This document shows positions 8,259 through 16,402 of a stretch of DNA of 64,000 nucleotides, one piece after another (the first letter of the stretch is position 1; every line of letters starts with the position of its first letter). Under the pieces are notes generated by a model. It was not told the DNA's origin. It did no database searches and was given only the letters and a program-made list of their open reading frames with translations. The stretch comes from Heritagella caecorum (GTDB taxonomy: Bacteria > Bacillota > Clostridia > Oscillospirales > Acutalibacteraceae), in the NCBI GenBank assembly GCA_904419035.1, contig CAJFQL010000001.1:124001-188000 (forward strand), given 5' to 3'. The position numbers and the translations under genes were made by a program.

Positions 8259-8996
8259 TCACTTTGCTTGATTGACAACAATTTTAATTTGGTCGCTTGC
8301 GAGCCCGGTTTGGCCCATCACAATATCGCGAATGACGACGGCGTCATTGGGCTGTTCCAAATCGGTTTGTACCAGTACGCTGCATGTATCGTTTTCAATA
8401 AACACCATACAGTCCTGATACCCTTTGGCGGTAATTAGCGTTTCGATGTTGCTTTCCAAGAGGACGTTCGAAGCAATTTGGGCCGCCTCGTCTACCGCTT
8501 CTTTGCGCGCTTCTTCGTCACTGTCGGTACTGTCGAGCACCTGTTGCAGCAGTTCGGTCGCTTTGGCCCTGGCTTCTTCCCGGTCAAGCCGGGCCTGGGC
8601 AAAGGTGGCCGCTACGGCACTGTTTTCTTCTGTTTCACCGGCTGTGCTTTCGGTTTTACTCTCTTCGGAAGAGGATTCCTGGGAGGAAGAGGTCTCCACA
8701 TCACCACTGACAAATTCCACTTCGCCGTAGTCTTTGTCATCCGATAAGGCATTGGCCGCGGTTAGATCCTGATTGCCATCGAACTGCCAGTTTAAGTAGA
8801 CCGCTGACCCCAACGCCAGGACAAGAGCCGCCATCAGAAGCTGCCGCCGGGGACCTTTTCGTTTTTTGGAGGGTTCCTCTGGCGCCAAATCGTCCTCTGC
8901 TTCCCCCATTTCCTCTCCCTGCTCATTTTCTTCCATCGGGAGATAGGCGTCGTCCTCCTCATACTTTTTCTTTTTGCGCGAAAACAGAACTTTCAT
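8259..8996 (-). CDS. spoIIIAH: Stage III sporulation protein AH
   Basis: SpoIIIAH is the mother-cell half of the SpoIIIAH-SpoIIQ channel that joins mother cell and forespore during engulfment. The 245-residue protein has an acidic/basic cytosolic head, one membrane segment near residues 53-69 followed by YLNWQF, a Ser/Glu-rich spacer, and a C-terminal YscJ-like ring domain with ITAKGYQDCMVFI and ASDQIKIVVN. It overlaps spoIIIAG by 4 bases as the last gene of the operon. Confidence 0.92.
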   Translation of the reverse strand: MKVLFSRKKKKYEEDDAYLPMEENEQGEEMGEAEDDLAPEEPSKKRKGPRRQLLMAALVLALGSAVYLNWQFDGNQDLTAANALSDDKDYGEVEFVSGDVETSSSQESSSEESKTESTAGETEENSAVAATFAQARLDREEARAKATELLQQVLDSTDSDEEARKEAVDEAAQIASNVLLESNIETLITAKGYQDCMVFIENDTCSVLVQTDLEQPNDAVVIRDIVMGQTGLASDQIKIVVNQAK

Positions 8997-9553
8997 TTTT
9001 CTTCACCTCTTGCCACCACACAGACTTGTGTGGATGAAATTTGCAGTGACGTCGTCACCACGTGGATGATATTTTCACGAAGAATGGGATCGTCTGCGTA
9101 GCGGCTGACCACCACGACGCCGCAAATCTCCGGAGATACGGTTTTCAGTTTTATGACCTGTTCTTGGCCGTTATTGTCCCGTAACACCAGATAACTGGTT
9201 TGCTGGCGGGTTTGCTCCCCGCCGCTTTCACTGCCTTCGGTTTGTTCGTCCCGGCTTTCTTCGGTGGCATACACTTCATAGGAAGAGCTGGAAAGTGTGA
9301 CCCACACGGTCAGGTCTTCTTCCTGCGTAACCGAAGATAGGATACGCTTTAAACTGGTTTCGATCTGTTCGGCATAGGCCATCGTGTCATCAGCCTCTTC
9401 CTGGGTACTGGCTGCGGGTTCTGCCGGCTGCGATGGCGGCCATTCGGAAAAAAGCAGCAGGGCCATGCCGATAAGTCCAGCTACAACCAGCAGCCGTACT
9501 TTCCAGGGACCTTCCTTCCATTTGGCAAACAGATTTTTCGGTTCATGATCCAT
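8993..9553 (-). CDS. spoIIIAG: Stage III sporulation protein AG
   Basis: Ring-forming component of the SpoIIIA feeding-tube apparatus, in the mother-cell membrane. It has 186 residues with one membrane segment at about 21-37 and the family pattern EQIETSLKRILSSV, LTVWVTLSSSS, YEVYATEE, PEICGVVVVS, RENIIHVVTTSLQISSTQVCV. It overlaps spoIIIAF by 11 and spoIIIAH by 4 bases. Confidence 0.92.
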   Translation of the reverse strand: MDHEPKNLFAKWKEGPWKVRLLVVAGLIGMALLLFSEWPPSQPAEPAASTQEEADDTMAYAEQIETSLKRILSSVTQEEDLTVWVTLSSSSYEVYATEESRDEQTEGSESGGEQTRQQTSYLVLRDNNGQEQVIKLKTVSPEICGVVVVSRYADDPILRENIIHVVTTSLQISSTQVCVVARGEEK

Positions 9554-10010
9554 CGTGAATTTTCACCTCTGCTTCTTTTCCTACCATACTTTGCACCAGG
9601 TAGCGCGCTTCCGATTCTTTTTGAAGATCCTGCAGCTGGATTTCCACTTCATTGCAGAATATGCGCCCCTGTTCACTGATATCCATCCGAACCTGAATTT
9701 TTTCTGCGGGGATCCCGGCTGCCTGCAGGGTTTCGTCGATCATGTTTTCAATTTGACCGGCACTGTATGTAAGTTGCTGCTGCTGGGCGGTTTCGGTCAA
9801 AGATTGTGTCCGGCTATCTTCTACCGCGTCTTGTGTTACCGTGTCCCAATGAATTTGACTCAGCGGCACAATCAGCATAAACAGAACCACCACCCCCATC
9901 AGGAATTCGAACGCCCGGTTTTCTTTGTCGGCCGGTAAAAACAGGCGAATCATACCGGCTGCCGCCGCGGTGGCACACACACCGGCGGCCCATTGAGAAA
10001 AGACATTCAC
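9543..10010 (-). CDS. spoIIIAF: Stage III sporulation protein AF
   Basis: Membrane protein of the SpoIIIA complex, 155 residues. Two membrane segments near the N-terminus (AAGVCATAAAAGMIRLFLP and MGVVVLFMLIVPLS) precede a soluble ring-like domain ending with AEVKIHDGS. I start at a GTG because GGAGGG lies 9 bases upstream; extending further would read back into spoIIIAE. The order within the operon supports the call even though the family is weakly conserved. Confidence 0.85.
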   Translation of the reverse strand: MNVFSQWAAGVCATAAAAGMIRLFLPADKENRAFEFLMGVVVLFMLIVPLSQIHWDTVTQDAVEDSRTQSLTETAQQQQLTYSAGQIENMIDETLQAAGIPAEKIQVRMDISEQGRIFCNEVEIQLQDLQKESEARYLVQSMVGKEAEVKIHDGS

Positions 10011-10024
10011 GTGTAATTTCCCTC

Positions 10025-11182
10025 CTATCCGCCGGTTCCTCCTGTGGATAGTAACAGCGCAAAGGAGGTCACAGCTACCACGCAAAAACTGATTTGAAAC
10101 GCCAGAAGTGTTTGCAGCACATCCCGACAAGACGTAAAAAATGGCTTAACCTGTGACAGGCTAAATAATTCACAGGCTCCCCCCAGTAGGCAGCTAGCGA
10201 AAATCCACAGCCCCCCTGCGATCATGCCCGGCACAAATAACACCAGTAAGGTTAAAATAGCAAACGATCCCAATCCGCCGCGCAACAGTCCCAAGCTGGC
10301 TTGTACCGCCGATATGGCATCGCTGACGGCGCTGCCCACCACCGGCACAAAACTGCTCACCGACAGGCGCACCGCTTTGAGCGAAGCGGCATCGGCTGAA
10401 GAGGCCAAGGACCCCTGCATGGATAACAGGGCCGAATAGATCGACACAACGAAAACAAGCGTCCACCGCACGGCTTTGAGCAAAGCCGAACAAAAAGCTT
10501 GCAGCCGCAGTTTGGGGTATAAACAGGAAATACTGGAAAGGGCCAAGAACGCTTGCAACACTGGCACCAAAAAAGCCGACGCCAACAGGGACCCCACATT
10601 GCCCGCCGCTACCGTCAAAATCGATAGGGTGCTGCCGCTGAACGTGTGGCCGCTGGCCGTTAGGATTCCGCACAGAACCGGCACACCCCCCAGCAAAATA
10701 CCGGTCCCCTGCCGTATGCCTTCGCACGCGCTTTCGATCAGCCCGGATACCGGGGTCAGGAACAACATCATACTGGCAAGGGTGCCCGTTAGTTCCATGG
10801 TTTCCGGCAACGGCAGCTTTTTCCCCTGGATTTGTACCGCTCCTACCAAACTGCAAAGGATCAGTACCCCCAGAATCTGTAACGCCGCTCCTAATGGAGA
10901 ACGGAATTGATCGAGGAACGAATCGAGCAAAAGCTGCCAGATTTTCTCCCCGCTTTCCTGGGCCAGCGTGTCCCAATGTTCGGGGGTAAGGCTGTCGTCA
11001 TATAGGGGATCGGTCGCATCTTTGGGTAAGGAATTCAAAAACTCCTGCGCACCGCTTTGTTCCCATTGTTCCCGATACAGCGAATCCTGCCAGTCATCGG
11101 CAAAAACCTGGCATGTTCCTCCCAGTAAAACAAACCATAAAAGGATCATACCCACCAGACGGCCTTTTCGCTTTCTTTTCAT
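10025..11182 (-). CDS. spoIIIAE: Stage III sporulation protein AE
   Basis: The large polytopic membrane protein of the SpoIIIA complex (385 residues). A cleavable-looking signal peptide (basic MKRKRKGR then a hydrophobic stretch ending TCQVFA) is followed by about seven membrane segments including GAALQILGVLILCSLVGAV, SSFVPVVGSAVSDAI and LLRGGLGSFAILTLLVLF, all typical of SpoIIIAE. The start ATG overlaps the spoIIIAD stop (ATGA) and has no strong ribosome site of its own, suggesting coupled translation. Confidence 0.93.
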   Translation of the reverse strand: MKRKRKGRLVGMILLWFVLLGGTCQVFADDWQDSLYREQWEQSGAQEFLNSLPKDATDPLYDDSLTPEHWDTLAQESGEKIWQLLLDSFLDQFRSPLGAALQILGVLILCSLVGAVQIQGKKLPLPETMELTGTLASMMLFLTPVSGLIESACEGIRQGTGILLGGVPVLCGILTASGHTFSGSTLSILTVAAGNVGSLLASAFLVPVLQAFLALSSISCLYPKLRLQAFCSALLKAVRWTLVFVVSIYSALLSMQGSLASSADAASLKAVRLSVSSFVPVVGSAVSDAISAVQASLGLLRGGLGSFAILTLLVLFVPGMIAGGLWIFASCLLGGACELFSLSQVKPFFTSCRDVLQTLLAFQISFCVVAVTSFALLLSTGGTGG

Positions 11183-11574
11183 GGCTGCCGCTGCAGCAAA
11201 GTCAAAATCATTTGCAGCACCTCCGTAATCAGTGGCACGGCCAGATACAGCACACAAATCCGTCCGGCAAATTCAATCCGCCCGGCCAGCGCCGTTTCGC
11301 CGGCATCCCGGCAGGTATCGGCGGAAAACTGTACCAATAAACAGATACCGGCTGCCCGCAGTAAGACGGTAATCGCCTGCTGCATGGGGGCGTAAACCGC
11401 CGTCAAGGCAAACACGGTGCTGAGGATCTCCTGTACTTGACCGATAGCTGGAATGGTCAGCAGGACCCCAGCCGCTAAGGCTACCACCATGGCATATTCG
11501 GGGTTGGTTTTCCGCAGCAAGACACAAAGCACCGCCGCGATTAACCCAAACCCGACCAGAGCTCCCACTTCCAT
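11179..11574 (-). CDS. spoIIIAD: Stage III sporulation protein AD
   Basis: Small membrane protein (131 residues) of the SpoIIIA complex with about four hydrophobic segments; LLRKTNPEYAMVVALAAG and AGICLLVQFSADTCRDAGETALAGRIEFAGR are strong family signatures. It begins a single base after spoIIIAC ends and overlaps spoIIIAE by ATGA. Confidence 0.93.
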   Translation of the reverse strand: MEVGALVGFGLIAAVLCVLLRKTNPEYAMVVALAAGVLLTIPAIGQVQEILSTVFALTAVYAPMQQAITVLLRAAGICLLVQFSADTCRDAGETALAGRIEFAGRICVLYLAVPLITEVLQMILTLLQRQP

Positions 11575-11575
11575 G

Positions 11576-11770
11576 TCACAAAGAAAAAGTCGACTTGATG
11601 ATATCAAACAGCGAGGAGATCTGCTGAATCACCATCATCAATACTACGATAAGCCCGGCCAGTGTGGTCATCAGCGCCTGTTCCTCGCGGCCGGAACGGA
11701 TAAGCAGCTGATTGAGCACCGCCACAATAATGCCGATAGCGGCTATTTTAAAAATCAAGTCAATATCCAT
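11576..11770 (-). CDS. spoIIIAC: Stage III sporulation protein AC
   Basis: A 64-residue protein with two membrane segments (IFKIAAIGIIVAVLNQLLI and LMTTLAGLIVVLMMVIQ), the expected SpoIIIAC form. The chosen ATG (reading DIDLIFK) has a ribosome site GGAG about 9 bases upstream; a longer in-frame reading would overlap spoIIIAB without reason. It sits between spoIIIAB and spoIIIAD. Confidence 0.92.
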   Translation of the reverse strand: MDIDLIFKIAAIGIIVAVLNQLLIRSGREEQALMTTLAGLIVVLMMVIQQISSLFDIIKSTFSL

Positions 11771-11790
11771 ACGGGTTTTCTCCTCTTTTC

Positions 11791-12273
11791 CTACAGCAGC
11801 AAAAGGATCACCGCCGCCCCGGCACACAGGCTAAGGGTACGGATCATGCGGCTTTTTTCCACCGCCTCCTTTCGGGCTTTTGTCTTCCGCTCTTCCGCTT
11901 CTGCCCGCATAGCGGAACACAGCACCATTTGCCCCTGGGTATCGCTTCCTCCCAGTTCGTCGCCCCATTTTTGCAAAAGGGCTTTCTCGTCTTCCTGCAG
12001 GGGAAACGGCTTTAACCCCTGTTCCCAGGCGCTATGAAACGAAAGGCCCCGCTCCATGGCACCGGCACAGTACCGGGCCGGAAGGAACCCGCCCCGGTAA
12101 TCCCCGAAAATCTCTTCCAAGGGGCGCGCGCCAAAACGGATTTGCGTTTCGGTTTGACGCAAAAAAGTCAGCCATTCTTCCCAAAACCTCACTTTTTCAT
12201 ATAGACGGTGTGAAAGAAAGAGGCCTGTAAGTCCCGACGTCAGCAGGATCAACACACATCCGATGATTTTCAT
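11791..12273 (-). CDS. spoIIIAB: Stage III sporulation protein AB
   Basis: A 160-residue membrane protein: an N-terminal hydrophobic segment (MKIIGCVLILLTSGLTGLF), a central region with FLRQTETQIRFGARPLEEIF, and a C-terminal membrane segment ending in LLLL. The start ATG has AAGGAG 7 bases upstream, but this ribosome site and the first 25 codons lie inside the spoIIIAA reading frame (77-base overlap). Confidence 0.9.
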   Translation of the reverse strand: MKIIGCVLILLTSGLTGLFLSHRLYEKVRFWEEWLTFLRQTETQIRFGARPLEEIFGDYRGGFLPARYCAGAMERGLSFHSAWEQGLKPFPLQEDEKALLQKWGDELGGSDTQGQMVLCSAMRAEAEERKTKARKEAVEKSRMIRTLSLCAGAAVILLLL

Positions 12274-13207
12274 ACAGATCCTCCTTGCGAAAAATCCCTT
12301 CGATTTTCCCCCGGGCCGAGCCACTTTTCAAAAAGGCCACATACTGGAACACGCCCGTTTGCAAAAGCCGCCGGCACAGGGGCCGGGACATAAAATCTTG
12401 CCGGTTCAGGGCATGAACACTGCCAATCATACCGGCACCGGCAAAGCCGCCTTTTTGCACGGCGGCAATTTCCTCCTCGCTGCCCAGTTCGTCACAAATG
12501 ATGTACTCCGGTGCCATAACCCGCAAAGCGATTTCTATCCCCTGGGCTTTGGGATATCCGCTAAATATATCGCACCCGCACCCCAGTGAAAACCCCGGTT
12601 CGCCGGACCGCACCGCGGCCAGTTCTCCCCGCTCATCCAATAGCGCCACCTGATGGTAGCCGTCTGTCCCCGACAGACGGCTGGCAAGGTCCCGCAATAG
12701 CGTTGTTTTCCCGCTACCGGGCGGCCCGGCGATTAACAGCCCCCTTGCTAAATCCCCCCGCAAAAGAGAAAGAAGCCCTGCGGCGCAACCGGCTACCGGC
12801 CGCGCGATACGAAGGTTCACCCCGATGATATCCCGCACCCCGGTAAGCTGGCCTGCCTGATAGACCGCCGTACCGCAAAGGCCCGCCCGGTGTCCACCGG
12901 GCAGTGGCAAAAAGCCGTTTACGATCTCCTTTTCATGGGCATAAACTGATTCGGCACACAGCGAGCGAAACATATCCTGCATCTCCCGCCGGGTGGGCCG
13001 GATGGTCTTCATGACCGGGCACCCGGTATAGGTCCCGTCTTTTTGCGGGAACCATAAGCCCCCCGCTCCGCGCAGCATCACCGGTTCACAGGTACGCAGC
13101 CGGACTTCTTCTGTTTGTTTTTTTATGTCCGGCGGCAAGGCGCGGAACCAGCTGGCTGCTGCCCCCAGATGGGATACTGCCTGATCGAACGCCGATCCAT
13201 ATTCCAT
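12197..13207 (-). CDS. spoIIIAA: Stage III sporulation protein AA, secretion-type ATPase
   Basis: ATPase of the SpoIIIA apparatus, related to type II/IV secretion ATPases. The 336-residue protein shows EEVRLRTCEPVML, EKEIVNGFLPLPGGHRAGLCG, Walker A GPPGSGKTT at 161-169, LLDERGELA (Walker B-like), and DELGSEEE. The recognisable domain ends near GKIEGIF at about residue 310. About 25 extra residues follow and are encoded inside spoIIIAB, so the C-terminal tail is longer than usual. First gene of the operon, behind a possible sigma-E promoter. Confidence 0.93.
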   Translation of the reverse strand: MEYGSAFDQAVSHLGAAASWFRALPPDIKKQTEEVRLRTCEPVMLRGAGGLWFPQKDGTYTGCPVMKTIRPTRREMQDMFRSLCAESVYAHEKEIVNGFLPLPGGHRAGLCGTAVYQAGQLTGVRDIIGVNLRIARPVAGCAAGLLSLLRGDLARGLLIAGPPGSGKTTLLRDLASRLSGTDGYHQVALLDERGELAAVRSGEPGFSLGCGCDIFSGYPKAQGIEIALRVMAPEYIICDELGSEEEIAAVQKGGFAGAGMIGSVHALNRQDFMSRPLCRRLLQTGVFQYVAFLKSGSARGKIEGIFRKEDLYENHRMCVDPADVGTYRPLSFTPSI

Positions 13208-13230
13208 GGTTTTCCTCTCCTTTCCCTTTA

Positions 13231-13259
13231 TCTATATGGACAAGAAGGCCGGTACATGC
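13231..13259 (-). promoter_or_regulatory. Possible sigma-E promoter of the spoIIIA operon
   Basis: Minus strand GCATGTA, 14-base spacer, CATATAGA, 25-50 bases before the spoIIIAA start. This resembles the sigma-E pattern known for spoIIIA in Bacillus. No good sigma-A site is seen here. Confidence 0.45.
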
Positions 13260-13263
13260 CTAT

Positions 13264-13284
13264 GGCCTGTCTTAAGAATAGGCC
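13264..13284. repeat. Inverted repeat GGCCT-N11-AGGCC upstream of kdgK
   Basis: Arms 13264-13268 and 13280-13284 lie about 30 bases upstream of the kdgK -35 element. There is no T-run, so it is not a terminator. It could be a regulator site, but the arms are short. Confidence 0.3.
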
Positions 13285-13314
13285 GTAAGCGGAAAAAAAT
13301 TTGTTGAGTTTTTG

Positions 13315-13343
13315 TTGACTTTCATTCTGACAAAAACTATCAT
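13315..13343 (+). promoter_or_regulatory. Probable sigma-A promoter of kdgK-eda
   Basis: TTGACT, 17-base spacer, TATCAT, followed by a leader with GGGAGG just before the kdgK ATG. Confidence 0.7.
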
Positions 13344-13379
13344 GAAAATGAATGAATCGAGATAAGGGAGGCATTTTCC

Positions 13380-14333
13380 ATGAAAACCCTTCTGGTGGGG
13401 GAACCCATGCAATTATTCATGGCCGATGAACCGGGCGAATTAAAAGACATCCGGCATTATTCCGTTTCGGTCGCGGGAGCAGAACTGAATGTCGCCATCG
13501 GGCTGCAGCGCCTGGGACATGAGGTGGCCTATTACACCCATGTGGGCCATGACCCGTTTGGAGACCATATTCGGGACCATATGCAGCAAAGTGGTATCGA
13601 TACATCCCTAATCCGGGAAGATGAAACGCGGAAAACCGGGTTCATGCTGAAAAGCAAAACCCACCGGGGCGACCCGGCGATTTTCTATTTTCGCAGCGGC
13701 TCGGCGGCTTCGGCTATCGGCCCGGACGATGTGGAATCATTAGATCTAACCGGCTGTACGGCGCTTCATATGACGGGGATTTTCCCCGCCCTGTCCCCTG
13801 CTACAGCCCAGGCCGCCCGCCTGTTGATGCAAAAAGCCCGGGCCCAAGGGTTATTTATTTCATTTGATCCGAACCTGCGCCCGTCCCTGTGGCCGTCGGA
13901 AGCCGTCATGCGGGACACGCTCAATGAACTGGCCTTTATGGCCGACCTGGTATTGCCGGGTATTGGGGAAGGCGAAATTCTCACCGGCAGCCGGGAACCT
14001 AGCAAAATCGCCGCCTTTTACCGGGAAAACGGGGTCAAAACGGTAATTATTAAAACCGGCAAGTACGGCGCTTACGGAGAAAATGGACGCGAAACCATCC
14101 AAGTTCCCACCTATCAGGAGGACCGGTTTGTCGATACCGTGGGGGCTGGCGACGGCTTTGCCGCCGGGGTGTTGTCGGCTATTTATGAGGGCCTTTCTTT
14201 CCGGGACTGCCTACTGCGGGGCAATGCCATCGGCACCATCCAGATCATGAACCCCAGTGACAACGAGGGGTTACCGTCGCGCAAAGAACTGGCCCAGTTT
14301 ATGGCGACTCACGATTTAAAAGAAATTCAGTAA
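13380..14333 (+). CDS. kdgK: 2-keto-3-deoxygluconate kinase (PfkB family)
   Basis: Phosphorylates 2-keto-3-deoxygluconate to KDPG in sugar-acid breakdown. The 317-residue protein carries the PfkB pattern: GEPMQLFMAD at the start, AGAELNVAIGLQRLG, GFMLKSKTHRGDPAIFYFR, FDPNLRPSLWP, and the catalytic DTVGAGDGFAAGVL with aspartate 255-region. The pairing with eda makes KDG the likely substrate. A ribosome site GGGAGG precedes the ATG. It begins a two-gene plus-strand operon, alone among minus-strand neighbours. Confidence 0.9.
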   Translation: MKTLLVGEPMQLFMADEPGELKDIRHYSVSVAGAELNVAIGLQRLGHEVAYYTHVGHDPFGDHIRDHMQQSGIDTSLIREDETRKTGFMLKSKTHRGDPAIFYFRSGSAASAIGPDDVESLDLTGCTALHMTGIFPALSPATAQAARLLMQKARAQGLFISFDPNLRPSLWPSEAVMRDTLNELAFMADLVLPGIGEGEILTGSREPSKIAAFYRENGVKTVIIKTGKYGAYGENGRETIQVPTYQEDRFVDTVGAGDGFAAGVLSAIYEGLSFRDCLLRGNAIGTIQIMNPSDNEGLPSRKELAQFMATHDLKEIQ

Positions 14334-14350
14334 AAGAAAGGGAAACGAGT

Positions 14351-14989
14351 ATGAACGACTTTTTTGCTGCCATCCACCAAATTGGTTTAATTCCTGTGAT
14401 TAAAATTCAAGATGCGAACCAGGCCGTACCGCTGGCCAAAGCCCTTTTGCGAGGCGGACTGCAAGCGGCGGAAATCACCTTCCGCACCGATGCCGCCGCC
14501 GAATCGATTCAGGCTATCAGTGAAAATGTGCCGGAGATGCGGGTATGCGCCGGTACGGTGCTCACCCTGGAGCAGGCTCAAAAAGCGGTTTCCGCTGGGG
14601 CACAGGCGATTATCAGCCCCGGCACCAATCCCGAAATCGTCACTTGGTGTTTGGAAATGGGCCTACCGGTGATTCCAGGTTGTGCCACTCCTTCGGAAGT
14701 GGAAACCTGCCTGCGGTTGGGATTGACTACGGTAAAACTGTTCCCTGCTGAAGTTGTCGGCGGGGTTGCCATGCTGAAAGCACTAAGTGGCCCGTACTCT
14801 CAGGTTTCGTTCATGCCTACGGGCGGCATCAACCTGCAAAACGCTTCCGACTATCTGCGGATGAAAAATGTCATCGCCTGCGGTGGCAGCTGGATTGCCG
14901 ATGGAGATCTGCTGGCTGCCGGTAATTATGAAGAAATTACCCGCCGGGCAGCGGAAGCGCACGCGCTGGTAACTTCGATAGCCCGCTGA
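14351..14989 (+). CDS. eda: 2-keto-3-deoxy-6-phosphogluconate aldolase
   Basis: Splits KDPG into pyruvate and glyceraldehyde-3-phosphate. The 212-residue protein is a class I aldolase with GLIPVIKI, AAEITFRT (catalytic glutamate), CAGTVLTLEQA, ISPGTNPEI, PVIPGCATPSEVE and the Schiff-base segment TTVKLFPAE. It may also accept 4-hydroxy-2-oxoglutarate. It lies 17 bases after kdgK and is followed by a strong terminator. No uronate isomerase or transporter is nearby, so upstream steps must be encoded elsewhere. Confidence 0.95.
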   Translation: MNDFFAAIHQIGLIPVIKIQDANQAVPLAKALLRGGLQAAEITFRTDAAAESIQAISENVPEMRVCAGTVLTLEQAQKAVSAGAQAIISPGTNPEIVTWCLEMGLPVIPGCATPSEVETCLRLGLTTVKLFPAEVVGGVAMLKALSGPYSQVSFMPTGGINLQNASDYLRMKNVIACGGSWIADGDLLAAGNYEEITRRAAEAHALVTSIAR

Positions 14990-15006
14990 ATGATCGCACA
15001 CAGCAA

Positions 15007-15035
15007 AAAAGACCGGTTTTATAAACCGGTCTTTT
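15007..15035. terminator. Bidirectional terminator between eda and the surface-polymer operon
   Basis: A 13-bp stem (AAAAGACCGGTTT and its complement) around a 3-base loop, with T-run on the plus strand and A-rich flank giving a T-run on the minus strand. It ends both converging operons. Confidence 0.88.
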
Positions 15036-15036
15036 T

Positions 15037-16347
15037 TTATGCCTCTTCCCTTTTCTTCTTTTGCTGCCAAATATGTGTCAATATCCAGGCGCTCCAAAAG
15101 AGCCGCGACCCGATAAATCCCACCGGCGCCGATAAACACAAGGTGCCTCCCACGATTCCCCACAGTAGGAGAAGAAACAGATGCCCTTTCCGGGTGGACC
15201 GCCAGGCATGCCCCACTAGGCACCCCCATAGCCCCACCGCTATTATCAGCCGTACAATCCCCCCTGCCAATAATTCGGTGAGCAAAAAATTATGTGGGTT
15301 TAAACTTCCCGCTGGAAGTTCCAGTGAACCATAGCTTTCCCGCACGTCCTCTCCCCATGCTTCGTCATACAGGGTTTGGGGGTAATCGGCCCCATGCCCT
15401 ACCGCTTTTTCCCATAAGGATCCGTTCCCATACGCCCGAATCGCCGCTTTCCAGATGAGCAACCGTTTGTGGGCCGCCTGGCCGTCCGGCAAACTTTCCA
15501 TGGTGGTAGTTAAGGTATTTTCACTTTGTCCGTTTTGGAGCAGCGGCACTTTTTCTTGGGACGATAACAGAGCGTTCCCGGCAAACACCAACAAGCCCGA
15601 TAAAGCAAGAATCAGCAATTGCCGAATGCCATTATGCAGCAGCCCTTGCCACCGCACCCGGCTTTTGGGTAAACAGAAAAGGAACTGTGCATCCATCACC
15701 CAGTGCCCCAGGATAACAAAAAAGGAAAACAATAGGCCTCGTCTGGATCCGCTGAGCCAGACTCCCGCCAGTAGCCACACGGCCACAGCGGATTTCCAGC
15801 TAAAAAGCCGGGATTTTTCGTTCCACACCGGTTTACTCCACAACGCTACTAACCCGAGTAGCAGAACCATCGCGTATTGGTTATAATCCTGGATGGGCGA
15901 AATCCGCAACCGGTAAGGGCTAAGGTTTGTGCTCCACAAAAGAATGCCCACAGCAAACGCTGCGATTCCGGCCCCTACCGGCATCCGTAAGAGCCAGGGG
16001 TTCGCTCCGTTTGTCCGCACCACCAAGATAAGCAATAGCCCCATCTGCCCGGCGGTGATAAGCGGTTGCCAAAGGGCCGGAGTCCACCCACTTTGTAACC
16101 CTGTAAGCAAAAAGACAAGGCCATAAAGTAGCAGCCACACCGCTGCCGGTTCCTGCTGGAAAAAACTTTTTGATTCCCTTCTTTGCCAAAAAGCCGCTGC
16201 GACAGCTCCCAGCAACAGCATCTGGCTGGGAGCGATTCCCCACACATCGGGCAGAGCCGTTTCGAGCAAATAAAAAAATAGCGCCCCGCACAAACAAATG
16301 GGCAGGGCGCTATTCGTTATCCTCTGTTTTTGGATATGAAGGCCCAC
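15037..16347 (-). CDS. O-antigen ligase / polymerase-like membrane protein
   Basis: A polytopic protein of 436 residues with about ten membrane segments. GSRRGLLFSFFVILG resembles the SGSR motif of O-antigen ligases and polymerases, and HNFLLTELLAGGIV matches the conserved HN...E.G segment of the large periplasmic/external loop. It probably polymerises or attaches a lipid-linked glycan made by the upstream genes. The start is GTG at 16347, with AAGGAG 12 bases upstream; the longer reading would extend into licD and has no membrane or domain content. It is the last gene of the operon. Confidence 0.75.
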   Translation of the reverse strand: MGLHIQKQRITNSALPICLCGALFFYLLETALPDVWGIAPSQMLLLGAVAAAFWQRRESKSFFQQEPAAVWLLLYGLVFLLTGLQSGWTPALWQPLITAGQMGLLLILVVRTNGANPWLLRMPVGAGIAAFAVGILLWSTNLSPYRLRISPIQDYNQYAMVLLLGLVALWSKPVWNEKSRLFSWKSAVAVWLLAGVWLSGSRRGLLFSFFVILGHWVMDAQFLFCLPKSRVRWQGLLHNGIRQLLILALSGLLVFAGNALLSSQEKVPLLQNGQSENTLTTTMESLPDGQAAHKRLLIWKAAIRAYGNGSLWEKAVGHGADYPQTLYDEAWGEDVRESYGSLELPAGSLNPHNFLLTELLAGGIVRLIIAVGLWGCLVGHAWRSTRKGHLFLLLLWGIVGGTLCLSAPVGFIGSRLFWSAWILTHIWQQKKKREEA

Positions 16348-16402
16348 CTTTTGGTCACGCTCCTTCCTGTTACAGAAAGCAGTATGCCCCAAAATGGGTG
16401 GG

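Noticed and set aside
10194..10976. 260-codon minus-strand frame inside spoIIIAE
   Set aside because: Alternative frame of spoIIIAE; low-complexity Gly/Arg composition without membrane segments.
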